In this document: one piece after another, positions 1 through 7,592 of the stretch
Layout: each line of letters starts with the position of its first letter
Numbering within the stretch: the stretch's first letter is position 1
DNA from: Bacillota bacterium
Lineage (GTDB): Bacteria > Bacillota > Sulfobacillia > RBS10-35 > JAJYVM01
Reading direction: 5' to 3'
DNA: 29,883 nt
NCBI GenBank assembly: GCA_021792015.1
Contig: JAJYVM010000002.1
Location: 1-29,883, forward strand
Notes under the pieces: generated by a model
Database searches by the model: none
Told to the model about the DNA's origin: nothing
Seen by the model: only the letters and a program-made list of their open reading frames with translations
Position numbers and translations under genes: made by a program

Positions 1-61
1 ATCCTAAACTAAGCCTGTCGCTTGAATGGGGTGGTCGCGCTACAGCGACCGCCCTTTTCGC

Positions 62-90
62 TTGCACAATCTATACTTTATTGCCATAAT
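62..90 (+). promoter_or_regulatory. sigma-A type promoter for the HD-GYP gene
   Basis: TTGCAC at 62-67 and CATAAT at 85-90 are separated by 17 bases, close to the sigma-A consensus. The surrounding 60-120 stretch is clearly more AT-rich than anything nearby, as expected for a promoter. Transcription would begin near 97, so start codons at 26 and 89 of the open frame would lie outside the message. This supports a start further downstream. Confidence 0.6.
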
Positions 91-184
91 GACCGTCATG
101 ACGGGTGTATTGCCTATTTTGAACGTGCGCGGCGACTCCAGGAAAGTGGCGCATGACAGCACGCGGATTGCCCGTGAACCTCGC

Positions 185-985
185 ATGGCCCGCGTCCGGC
201 TTGTGCTCGTTCTTTCAGGAATGTGGCTGTTGTTCTTGTGGCTGGCAGACCTGGCTTCGCCGGAGGCCTCCGTGGCCGCCCGGCTCGTGCCGGCGGTGGG
301 GGCCGCCGGCCTTGTCGTCGCCGTGTACGAGGTGTGCAGGCGGCACTGCCTTGCGCCCATGCGCCAGAGCGAGGCCCTTCTCCATCTGCTGGCGGATCTG
401 ACCGATTCACGCGAGCACGCGGTCTACGGGCACTCGTGGCGGGTCGGGGCGTACAGCCGCGCCCTGGCGGTCTCGCTCGGCCTGAGCGGGGAGGCGGCCG
501 ACCGGGTCGGCTATGCGGGGCTGCTGCACGACATCGGCAAGATGGGGGTGCCCGACGGGCTGCTCAACAAGGCCGGATCCCTCGACGCCGAGGAGCGGGC
601 CCTGATGATGGGGCACGCCGCGGCCGGCGCGCGGATCGTGCTGCGCGCGGGATCCCTCCGCACCCTCGCCCCGATCATCCGCCACCACCACGAGTGGTGG
701 GCCGGCGACGGTTACCCCGACGGGCTGTCCGGGGAGGCCATTCCCCTCGGTGCCCGCATCCTGGCCGTGGCCGACGCCTTCGATACCATGACGACCGACC
801 GGCCGTACCGCGCGCGCCGGAGCCGGCAGGCGGCCCTCTCTGAGTTGCGCCGCTGCGCGGGACACCAGTTCGATCCTAGGGTCGTGGCATCCCTGGCCGA
901 GCTCGTCGTCGCCGGTGACGAGGCCGCTGCCGAGGACGGCGGCGACCTGCCGACCCTCGTCGACCAGGCGCGGGCGGAGGGCTGA
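185..985 (+). CDS. membrane-anchored HD-GYP domain phosphodiesterase
   Basis: Predicted cyclic-di-GMP phosphodiesterase of 266 residues. Two membrane segments lie at about residues 6-22 and 33-50, followed by the catalytic HD-GYP domain facing the cytoplasm. Visible motifs are HDIGK at 115-119, the triple histidine at 167-169, DGYPDGL at 175-181 and ADAFD at 196-200, which form the metal site and the GYP signature. The frame is open from 26, but a good promoter at 62-90 makes that start unlikely. I chose ATG 185; GTG 146 is an alternative, and neither has a convincing ribosome binding site. There is no sensory domain beyond the short membrane anchor. Family assignment is secure. Activity on c-di-GMP is inferred from the intact motifs. 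Confidence 0.88.
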   Translation: MARVRLVLVLSGMWLLFLWLADLASPEASVAARLVPAVGAAGLVVAVYEVCRRHCLAPMRQSEALLHLLADLTDSREHAVYGHSWRVGAYSRALAVSLGLSGEAADRVGYAGLLHDIGKMGVPDGLLNKAGSLDAEERALMMGHAAAGARIVLRAGSLRTLAPIIRHHHEWWAGDGYPDGLSGEAIPLGARILAVADAFDTMTTDRPYRARRSRQAALSELRRCAGHQFDPRVVASLAELVVAGDEAAAEDGGDLPTLVDQARAEG

Positions 986-1019
986 GGCCGGCCGGCCCCG
1001 CCCGGATCGGTGCCGCCTT

Positions 1020-1037
1020 GGCCCCCCTGCGGGGGCC
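1020..1037 (+). terminator. GC hairpin after the HD-GYP gene, possible terminator
   Basis: A 7-bp perfect stem (GGCCCCC/GGGGGCC) with a 4-base loop lies 35 bases after the stop codon. There is no T run behind it, so it may slow or stop transcription only with help. The rest of the 986-1230 gap shows nothing else I can name. Confidence 0.3.
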
Positions 1038-1230
1038 CGGTGGTGCGGGCGGCGGGCGGCGCCTCTCGGCTCACCCCGCGACCCCCGGCGCCAGCGCGAA
1101 GCGTCAGCGTCCGCACCTGAATAGAACACGGCACCGGCGCCCTTGCAGCCGGCAGGTCGCCCGGCGCCCAGGAGCCAAAACCTCGCAGTGCTGGCAGGGT
1201 CCGCCCTGAGGCGCGGAGAAGCGTAACCCC

Positions 1231-1698
1231 ATGAAGGTCACCACTGCCGTCTGGCTGGTCGTCGTTGCCCTGGTCGCCGCTGCCGTGGCGGTGTTCGCCG
1301 TGAGCAACGCCCAGCCGGTGCCGATCGACTTCGTCGGCTGGCGGCCGGCGCCTTCACTGGCCCTGCTGGTCATCGGCGCGTTCCTCTGCGGGGGCGTGGT
1401 CGTCGGCGGCATCTCCCTGCCCGGCCGCATCCGCCTGGGGCTGCGCGTGCGCGCGCTGGAGCGCCAGCTGGCGGCGACGACGGTCCCCGGCCACGCGGTC
1501 GCGGATGCGCCGCTGGGAGACCCGAAGGCTGCTGGGGTGATGGCCGGGCCCGAAAGGGAGCCCGGCGCCGGCACGGCTGCACCCGACCGCGGTCCGCGGC
1601 AGCTGCCGGCGTCCGCCGGCGGGCAGGCCGGACCGGACGCAGCCGCTCCGCTGCCACCCGCCGCCGGAACGCCGCCTCGGCGGCCGCGCCGGCCGTGA
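1231..1698 (+). CDS. LapA-domain (DUF1049) membrane protein, YrvD-like
   Basis: A 155-residue protein with two membrane segments (about residues 6-24 and 38-60) separated by the NAQPVPIDFVGW motif typical of the LapA/DUF1049 family. A short amphipathic stretch and a disordered Ala/Pro/Arg-rich tail follow. The family is membrane-bound. In proteobacteria LapA assists lipopolysaccharide assembly; in Bacillota the role is unknown. A gene of this family (yrvD) sits directly before recJ in Bacillus, and here the stop codon overlaps the recJ start by one base, so the two are probably translated together. The ribosome site GGAGAA is at 1215-1220. The tail after residue 75 has no recognisable domain. 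Confidence 0.8.
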   Translation: MKVTTAVWLVVVALVAAAVAVFAVSNAQPVPIDFVGWRPAPSLALLVIGAFLCGGVVVGGISLPGRIRLGLRVRALERQLAATTVPGHAVADAPLGDPKAAGVMAGPEREPGAGTAAPDRGPRQLPASAGGQAGPDAAAPLPPAAGTPPRRPRRP

Positions 1699-3593
1699 TG
1701 CCCGACGTCACCTCGCTGCGCGGCGCGCGCTGGCTGCTTGCGGATGGTGGGGCGACCCCGGGGGAGGCCCCGGGCGCGGACCCCCTGCAGCAGCTCCTGG
1801 CGGCGCGGGGCTGGGACCGTGCCGCCCTGGATGCCCCTCCGCTCGGTGACCCGCTGCTGCTCCCGGACATGGCCGTGGCCGTCGCGCGGCTGCAGCGCGC
1901 CGCCGTGTCCCGCGAGCGTGTGCTGGTATCGGGCGACTACGATGCCGACGGCCTGGCGGCGACCGCCCTCACGGTCCGCGCCCTGCGCGAGATCGGCGTG
2001 GCTGCGGAACCGTTCGTGCCGCGCCGGCTCGAGCACGGGTACGGGCTGAGCGTCGAGGCCATCGCTGCCGCCGGGACGCCGCTCGTCGTGGCCGTCGACA
2101 ACGGCACGACGGCCTGCGCGGAGGCGGCCTGGTGCGCCGCGCACGGGGTCGACCTGATCATCCTCGACCATCACCAGCCGGGGCCCGAGCGCCCGAACGC
2201 CCTCGCCGTGGTCAACCCGCAGCTCCCCGGCAGCCGCTATCCCTGCAGAGACCTGTGCGGCGCCGCCGTCGCCTGGCGGCTGGCGTGCGCGCTGGGGCGC
2301 GACCCGGCCGAGGATATCGACGTGGTCGCGATGGCGACGGTTGCCGATGTCGTGCCGCTCTTGGGGGAGAACCGGACCATCGTGCGCGACGGCCTGGAGC
2401 TGCTCAACAAGGGGGAGGGGCGGCGCGGCCTGCGCGCGCTGCTGCCCACCGGCACATGCACCGCGCGCGACCTGGCGTTCCGCGTCGCCCCGCGCCTGAA
2501 CGCCCCGGGGCGGATGGGCGACGCAAGCCCGGCGCTGGATCTGCTGCTGGCCGACGGGGCCGCCACCGTGGCCGACGCCCTGGCCGCCATTGAGCTGGCC
2601 ACGGTCGCCCGACGCCAAGCCGCCGACCAGGTCGCCACCGCCCTCGGCGCCGCTCCGGCGGACCCGTTCATCTTCAGCTGCGGCGAGGACTGGCACGTCG
2701 GCGTCCTCGGCCTGGTGGCGGCCCGCGCCTGCGAGGAGGCCGGCAAGCCGGTGTTCCTGCTCGGGCGGGCCGGTTCGGCCTGGCGGGGGTCGGTCCGCGC
2801 GCCGGCCGGCTGGGATGTCACATCCTGGCTGGCGGCCTGCGCCGACCAGCTGGCGCGCTTCGGCGGCCACGCCGGGGCCGCCGGCTTTGAGTGCCAGGAT
2901 CCGGAGGCCCTCGCGCAGGCGCTGCGGCTGCACGCGCCAGCGATGGCCGCCGGACCGGCGCCCTGGCGGCTGGACGGCGTCCTGGGTCCGGATGACCTGA
3001 CGCTGGAGACGGCGGACGCCCTGGCGGCGCTGGAGCCCCACGGCGAGGGCAACCCGCCCCCGCGGTTTCTGCTGCCGGGCGCCGCCGCCCGCCGCGTTCG
3101 CACGGTCGGCCAGGGCGGGCGCCACCTCAAACTGACCCTGAACGGGCTCGACGCCATCGCCTTCGATCTCGGCTTCGCTGCGCCCGGCATGGCGGAGGGC
3201 TCGCACTGGGACGCCTGCCTGCGGCCGCGCGTCGACACGTACGCCGGACGGGTGAGGCTGCAGCTCGATGTCGAGGACCTGCGCCCCGCCGACGGCTCCT
3301 GGCAGGCCTTCCTGGCGGCCTACCCCGACCGCGCCCCGCTTGTCGACGCCTACCGCGGACTCCGCGCCATGGCCGCGCGCGGCCCGCTGCCGCCGCTGCC
3401 CGCCCTGCCCGTGGCCCTCAGCGCCCATGCCAGCCTGCCGCTGCCCACGGCCCGGGCCGCCGCCGCGATCTTCGCCGAGCTGGGCCTGCTTGCCGGGCCC
3501 GAGCTGGTCGCCAAGCCCGTGGAGCTGGCGGCGAGCCCCAGCTACCGCCTCGCCGCGCAGGTCCGGGAGCGCTGCCGTGCTATAATTCGTTAG
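1698..3593 (+). CDS. recJ: single-stranded-DNA-specific exonuclease RecJ
   Basis: 5'-3' single-strand DNA exonuclease acting in recombinational and mismatch repair. Counting from the GTG at 1695, the DHH phosphoesterase motifs are DYDADG at 81-86, VDNGTT at 135-139, DHH at 158-160 and ATVADVVPL at 214-222, with PRLNAPGRMGDA at 266-277. The DHHA1 motif GGHAGAAGF is at 390-398, and an OB-fold region and a short C-terminal helical domain follow. The length of about 631 residues is normal for the shorter RecJ forms. ATG 1698 overlaps the upstream stop; GTG 1695 is equally possible. The relA start follows after 29 bases. The apt gene usual between recJ and relA in Bacillota is missing. Confidence 0.95.
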   Translation: MPDVTSLRGARWLLADGGATPGEAPGADPLQQLLAARGWDRAALDAPPLGDPLLLPDMAVAVARLQRAAVSRERVLVSGDYDADGLAATALTVRALREIGVAAEPFVPRRLEHGYGLSVEAIAAAGTPLVVAVDNGTTACAEAAWCAAHGVDLIILDHHQPGPERPNALAVVNPQLPGSRYPCRDLCGAAVAWRLACALGRDPAEDIDVVAMATVADVVPLLGENRTIVRDGLELLNKGEGRRGLRALLPTGTCTARDLAFRVAPRLNAPGRMGDASPALDLLLADGAATVADALAAIELATVARRQAADQVATALGAAPADPFIFSCGEDWHVGVLGLVAARACEEAGKPVFLLGRAGSAWRGSVRAPAGWDVTSWLAACADQLARFGGHAGAAGFECQDPEALAQALRLHAPAMAAGPAPWRLDGVLGPDDLTLETADALAALEPHGEGNPPPRFLLPGAAARRVRTVGQGGRHLKLTLNGLDAIAFDLGFAAPGMAEGSHWDACLRPRVDTYAGRVRLQLDVEDLRPADGSWQAFLAAYPDRAPLVDAYRGLRAMAARGPLPPLPALPVALSAHASLPLPTARAAAAIFAELGLLAGPELVAKPVELAASPSYRLAAQVRERCRAIIR

Positions 3594-3622
3594 ATTAGGG
3601 CGAACTCCGGAGGTGCCGCGCA

Positions 3623-5842
3623 ATGGGTGCGCGCATCGTCAAGACGGAGCCGGTTGCCTCGCTCTCGGCCCTGCTCGACCGCACGAGCGGCCTGGCTGAC
3701 GCCGATCGAGCCCTGATCAGCCGTGCCCATGAGTTCGCCGCCCAAGCCCACGCCGGGCAGAGCCGGGTCTCCGGCGAGCCCTTCATCGGGCATCCCCTGG
3801 CCGTGGCCGGCATCGTCGCCGACCTTGGCCTCGACGGCGTCAGCATCGCGGCCGCCCTGCTCCACGATGTGGTCGAGGACACCCAGGCCAGCCTGGAGGC
3901 CATCCGCGCCGAGTTTGGCGACGAGGTGGCCATGCTGGTCGATGGCCTGACCAAGCTGGCCCGCCTGCCTGTGGGCGGCCTTGCCGAGCAGCAGGCGGAA
4001 AACCTCCGCAAGATGCTGATCGCCATGGCCCACGACATCCGTGTGATCCTGATCAAGCTGGCCGACCGGCTGCACAACATGCGCACCCTGGAGCCGCTCT
4101 CGCCCGGGCAGCGCCAGGCCATGGCCCGTGAAACGCTGGAGATCTACGCCCCCATCGCCCACCGGCTGGGGATCTTCCGCCTCAAGTGGGAGCTCGAGGA
4201 CCTCTCGCTGCGCTTTCTGCAGCCGGAGGTCTATGCGGAGCTGGCGCGGCGCATCCCCCACAAGCGGCAGGAGCGGGAGGAGTACGCCCGCGAGCTGATG
4301 GCGGAGCTGCGGGAGCGGCTGAGGGCCGCCGCGATCACGGCCGACGTGTCGGGCCGGGCCAAGCACTTCTACAGCATCTACCAGAAGATGTATGAAGAGC
4401 ACCACGACCTGTCGCAGATCTACGACCTGATGGCCGTGCGCGTCATCGTCGACTCCGTGCGCGACTGCTACAACGTCCTGGGCATCGTGCACGCGACGTG
4501 GAAACCCATGCCGGGCCGGTTCAAGGACTACATCGCCATGCCGAAGTCGAACATGTACCAGTCGCTGCACACGACGGTCATCGGCCCGCGCGGGGAGCCG
4601 TTTGAGATCCAGATCCGCACCTGGGCCATGCACCGCACGGCGGAGTACGGCATCGCCGCCCACTGGAAGTACAAAGAGGGCGCGACGGACGAGGACTTCG
4701 ACCGGCGCCTGGGCTGGCTGCGCGATGCCCTGGACTGGCAGCGCGACCTCAAGGACCCGCGCGAGTTCATGGAGTCGCTGAAGCTCGACATCTTCTCCGA
4801 CGAGGTCTTCGTGTTCACGCCCAAGGGCGAGGTGATCCAGCTGCCCGCCGGCAGCACGCCGCTGGACTTCGCCTACCGCATCCATACCGAGATCGGCCAC
4901 CACTGCGTCGGGGCGAAGATCAACGGCCGGATCGTCACCTTGAGCCGGCCCCTGGAGAACGGCGACATCGTCGAGGTGCTGACGCACAAGCAGGCCGGCC
5001 CGTCGGCCGACTGGCTGGCGATCGTGCGTACCTCGACGGCCAAGAACAGGATCCGCCAGTGGTTCAAGCGCGAGCAGCGCGAGGAGGCCGTGGTCCGCGG
5101 CCGCGAGGCCCTGCAGCGCGAGTGCCGGCGCCTGTCGATGGACCCGGCCCAGCTGCTGCGGCCGGAGTGGCTCGAGGAGGCCATGCGCCGCTTCTCGTAC
5201 CAGAGCGTGGACGATCTGCTGGCCGCCGTGGGCTTTGGCAGCACGAGCGCCGCCCAGGTCGTGGGGCGTCTGCGCGACCAGTGGCGCAAGGCGGAGGAGC
5301 AGCGCGCCATCGCCGAGGCGGCGGCGCAGTCGCTGCTCGACATGCCGGCCACCGGGCGCAAGGGCCACACGCCGCGGAGCAGCGACGGGGTGCGCGTGCG
5401 CGGCATCGACAACGTGCTGGTCCGCTTCGGCCGCTGCTGCAACCCGGTCCCCGGCGACCCGATCGTGGGGTACGTGACCCGGGGGCGCGGCGTGTCCATC
5501 CACCACCCGTCCTGCCCCAACCTCCTCAGCCACCGCGGCGAGGAGGGTCGCCTGATCGAGGTGGCCTGGGAGCAGGTCGACGCGGCCTACTACCCCGTGG
5601 AGGTCGAGATCCACGGGCTGGACCGTCCCGGGCTGCTGTCCGACGTCACGCAGATCCTGGCGGAGAGCCGCACGAACATTTTGGAGGCGAGCGCCCGCGG
5701 TCGCGGGCGCTCTGATCGGGCCGTCATCGGCTTCGTCCTGGAGATCAAGAACCTGGATCACCTCGAGCATCTCCGCAAGAAGATCCTCAAGGTGCGCGAC
5801 GTCTACCGGGTCGACCGGGTCCTGCGCGCGCACGCGCAATAG
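3623..5842 (+). CDS. relA: bifunctional (p)ppGpp synthetase/hydrolase RelA/SpoT
   Basis: Makes and degrades the stringent-response alarmones ppGpp and pppGpp. The 739 residues show the full domain set. The hydrolase HD domain has H57, HDVVED at 81-86 and LADRLHN at 146-152. The synthetase domain spans about 245-350 and carries RFKD at 299-302, the basic form found in bifunctional enzymes. A TGS domain lies at about 395-455, a cysteine-containing zinc-finger-like region has CC at 605-606 and C631, and an ACT domain spans 658-735. All hydrolase and synthetase signature residues I know appear intact. The start is supported by GGAGGT at 3609-3614, eight bases before the ATG. It lies between recJ and dtd as in Bacillus. 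Confidence 0.96.
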   Translation: MGARIVKTEPVASLSALLDRTSGLADADRALISRAHEFAAQAHAGQSRVSGEPFIGHPLAVAGIVADLGLDGVSIAAALLHDVVEDTQASLEAIRAEFGDEVAMLVDGLTKLARLPVGGLAEQQAENLRKMLIAMAHDIRVILIKLADRLHNMRTLEPLSPGQRQAMARETLEIYAPIAHRLGIFRLKWELEDLSLRFLQPEVYAELARRIPHKRQEREEYARELMAELRERLRAAAITADVSGRAKHFYSIYQKMYEEHHDLSQIYDLMAVRVIVDSVRDCYNVLGIVHATWKPMPGRFKDYIAMPKSNMYQSLHTTVIGPRGEPFEIQIRTWAMHRTAEYGIAAHWKYKEGATDEDFDRRLGWLRDALDWQRDLKDPREFMESLKLDIFSDEVFVFTPKGEVIQLPAGSTPLDFAYRIHTEIGHHCVGAKINGRIVTLSRPLENGDIVEVLTHKQAGPSADWLAIVRTSTAKNRIRQWFKREQREEAVVRGREALQRECRRLSMDPAQLLRPEWLEEAMRRFSYQSVDDLLAAVGFGSTSAAQVVGRLRDQWRKAEEQRAIAEAAAQSLLDMPATGRKGHTPRSSDGVRVRGIDNVLVRFGRCCNPVPGDPIVGYVTRGRGVSIHHPSCPNLLSHRGEEGRLIEVAWEQVDAAYYPVEVEIHGLDRPGLLSDVTQILAESRTNILEASARGRGRSDRAVIGFVLEIKNLDHLEHLRKKILKVRDVYRVDRVLRAHAQ

Positions 5843-5844
5843 CC

Positions 5845-6294
5845 GTGCGCGCGGTCATCCAGCGTTGCGCATCCGCCCGGGTGCTGGTGGGGGGCGAGCA
5901 GGTCGCCGCCATCGGGCGCGGGCTGGTGGCCTTCGTGGCGGCGGGGCAGGCGGACGGCCCCGGCGATGTGCGGTACACGGCGGCCAAGATCGCGGGGCTG
6001 CGGGTCTTCGAGGGAGACGACGGGCGCATGGCCCTCGGGCCGCGGGAGGCCGGCGCGGCCATCCTGCTCGTGCCCCAGTTCACCCTGTACGGCGACGTGC
6101 GGCGCGGGCTGCGCCCGGACTTCACGGCGGCGGCCCCGCCGGAGGCCGGCCGGGCGCGCCTGGGGGAGGTGGCGGCGGCCCTGCGCGCGGCGGGGCTGGA
6201 GGTGGGGGAGGGCCGCTTCGGGGCGCACATGCGCGTCGAGGTGGACGGGGACGGCCCCGTGACCATCCTGGTGGACAGCGGCAGGGGCTTTTGA
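5845..6294 (+). CDS. dtd: D-aminoacyl-tRNA deacylase Dtd
   Basis: Removes D-amino acids mischarged onto tRNA, a proofreading step outside the synthetases. The 149-residue length and the N-terminal RAVIQR motif are typical. The two active-site signatures are recognisable but altered: the usual SQFTL reads PQFTLYGD (77-84), and the usual N-[DA]-GPVT reads GDGPVT (135-140). The Gly-cisPro pair GP is kept. The GTG start lies two bases after the relA stop, so translation is probably coupled. This matches the relA-dtd pair in Bacillota. The family call is firm. Whether the motif changes affect activity cannot be told from sequence. Confidence 0.93.
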   Translation: MRAVIQRCASARVLVGGEQVAAIGRGLVAFVAAGQADGPGDVRYTAAKIAGLRVFEGDDGRMALGPREAGAAILLVPQFTLYGDVRRGLRPDFTAAAPPEAGRARLGEVAAALRAAGLEVGEGRFGAHMRVEVDGDGPVTILVDSGRGF

Positions 6295-6318
6295 TGACTT
6301 CTTCTTCACTGGAGCGGC

Positions 6319-6348
6319 TTGCAGCCGCGGACGGGCGGATGCTAATCT
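6319..6348 (+). promoter_or_regulatory. possible promoter for the lipoprotein gene
   Basis: TTGCAG at 6319-6324 and TAATCT at 6343-6348 are 18 bases apart. Just downstream in the leader is a perfect 8-bp inverted repeat, GGCGCCGC/GCGGCGCC at 6366-6373 and 6377-6384 with a 3-base loop. It has no T run, so I do not call it a terminator. Confidence 0.4.
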
Positions 6349-6450
6349 GAATCCTGGTTTCGCGAGGCGCCGCGCAGCGGCGCCCTCAGTGCAAAATGGG
6401 GCCATGGCCCGTTTGGGCTAGCCCCCGGGGAGCACGGGAGGGGTATCGAG

Positions 6451-7029
6451 ATGCGAGAGGGAACCAGGGTCCGTCGTTCGTGGATGGGACGGGGGTTGGT
6501 GCTTGCCGTGGCCGTGCCGCTCATGGCCGCCATGCTGGCCGCCTGCGGCAACCCGAGCGGGTCGACGGGCAGCGCCCCCGGCACCACGAGCAGCAGCGGG
6601 AGCAGCAGCAGCTCGAGCAGCAGCGGCAGCAGCGCCTCGAGCAGCGCGAGCAGCGGCTCCACCACGTCCGGCGGCACGTACACGGTCGACAAGTGCAGCA
6701 CGTCCCTGGGCTCCATCCTCTGCAACAGCCAGGGCAGGACGCTTTACATGTACACCGCGGACACGCCCAACCACTCCGGGTGCACCTGGGCCGGCTGCTC
6801 GGCGCTCTGGCCGTACCTGACGGCGAGTGGCACCCCGACGCTGCAGCCCGGCATCCCGGGCAAGCTCGGCACCATCACCACGGCCGGCACGACGCAGGTC
6901 ACCTACAACGGCATGCCGCTTTACACCTATGCGGTGGATACGAAGGCGGGTGAGGTGCTGGGCCAGAAGGTCAAGGACCCGCACGGCATCTGGTACGTGA
7001 TCAGCAGCACGGGTTCGGTCATCAAGTAA
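6451..7029 (+). CDS. secreted lipoprotein with serine-rich linker and COG4315-type repeats
   Basis: A 192-residue predicted lipoprotein. A signal peptide with hydrophobic core at about 14-30 ends in the lipobox LAAC, so C32 would be the lipidated residue. A low-complexity Ser/Gly linker (about 37-75, built on AGC codons) leads to two copies of the secreted repeat of COG4315: one around GRTLYMYTADTPNHSGC (95-111) with cysteines and a WPYL motif, the other around GMPLYTYAVDTKAGE (154-168). The family occurs in extracellular lipoproteins of unknown function. The ribosome site GGGAGGG is at 6436-6442, eight bases before ATG. The gene stands alone between a likely promoter and a strong hairpin. 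No partner is evident. Confidence 0.85.
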   Translation: MREGTRVRRSWMGRGLVLAVAVPLMAAMLAACGNPSGSTGSAPGTTSSSGSSSSSSSSGSSASSSASSGSTTSGGTYTVDKCSTSLGSILCNSQGRTLYMYTADTPNHSGCTWAGCSALWPYLTASGTPTLQPGIPGKLGTITTAGTTQVTYNGMPLYTYAVDTKAGEVLGQKVKDPHGIWYVISSTGSVIK

Positions 7030-7054
7030 GACCACCCGCGGGCCGGTGGCGCCC

Positions 7055-7079
7055 GGGCGCCGGAGTCCCTCCGGCGCCC
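7055..7079 (+). terminator. strong GC hairpin after the lipoprotein gene
   Basis: An 11-bp perfect stem (GGGCGCCGGAG/CTCCGGCGCCC) with a 3-base loop begins 25 bases after the stop. It lacks a clear T run, like other hairpins in this very GC-rich genome. It is the best candidate for the end of the lipoprotein transcript. Confidence 0.5.
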
Positions 7080-7592
7080 GTCCCAGGGCGCCTGCAGCCC
7101 CCCGACCGGCACCGGCGCGGCGACGCCGCAACGAGGGGTTGGGTGGGTGCGCGGCGGACGAGGGCCAGGCTGAGCGGGATGCCTGGGTCGTCCAGCCCCT
7201 GGCCACGTTCGCGGACGCCGCGCGCGATCAGCCCGGTCCGACAGGGCGAGGCCCTCGGGGCGCCGGCCCGGTTTCACGGCCGCATCACGCCCTCACCTTT
7301 ACAGAGAACTCTCCCGGTGGCCTCGACCTATCCCGCATGGCCGACGGCGACCTCAGGCGCACCACAGCGAGCGTCTTCCCGCACCCGTCCCAGGCCGGCC
7401 GGCGCAGGGATTCGGTGGGGTTCCGCGCGGCGAGACCCTCGAAGGGCCCAGCGGGTCGTGGCGGTGGTGGGCCACCAGCACGGCCGGCCAGTTGGCGAAG
7501 GTATCTGAGAGACCGTGCGCGGTCAGGCGGCGGTGAGCCGGCGGTCAGTCCGTGGAAGGGGCCCCGGCGGCCCACGGACGTGGCGGACCCCT
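7080..7592. other. 513-base stretch without a convincing gene; holds a decayed repeat
   Basis: No frame here has family-like composition, a good ribosome site or a recognisable domain. About 7397-7476 is a diverged copy of 7627-7707, which encodes the tail of the aquaporin gene next to it. On the minus strand it would read VAHHRHDPL and then, after a frame change, GPFEGLAARN. This compares with VAHHGHDPLDRFHGLAAH in the gene. The remainder shows nothing I can support. Confidence 0.5.
7397..7476 (-). repeat. diverged duplicate of the aquaporin gene 3' end
   Basis: Aligns by eye with 7627-7707 over about 80 bases. The two share GGCGCAGG near the left end and GGGTCGTGGC plus GTGGTGGGCCACC near the right end, with small insertions or deletions between. 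Reading both copies on the minus strand gives the same histidine-rich peptide interrupted by a frame change. It is probably a remnant of a local duplication. Confidence 0.45.

Noticed and set aside
1104..3623. 839-codon open frame on the minus strand across recJ
   Set aside because: It mirrors recJ codon by codon, has no domain, and arises from the high third-position GC. RecJ on the plus strand has all its catalytic motifs.
3590..5839. 749-codon open frame on the minus strand across relA
   Set aside because: Low-complexity His/Gln/Arg/Asp-rich translation typical of an antisense shadow; relA is unmistakable on the other strand.
6366..6384. Perfect 8-bp palindrome as a terminator of dtd
   Set aside because: It lies downstream of a likely promoter in the lipoprotein leader and has no T run.
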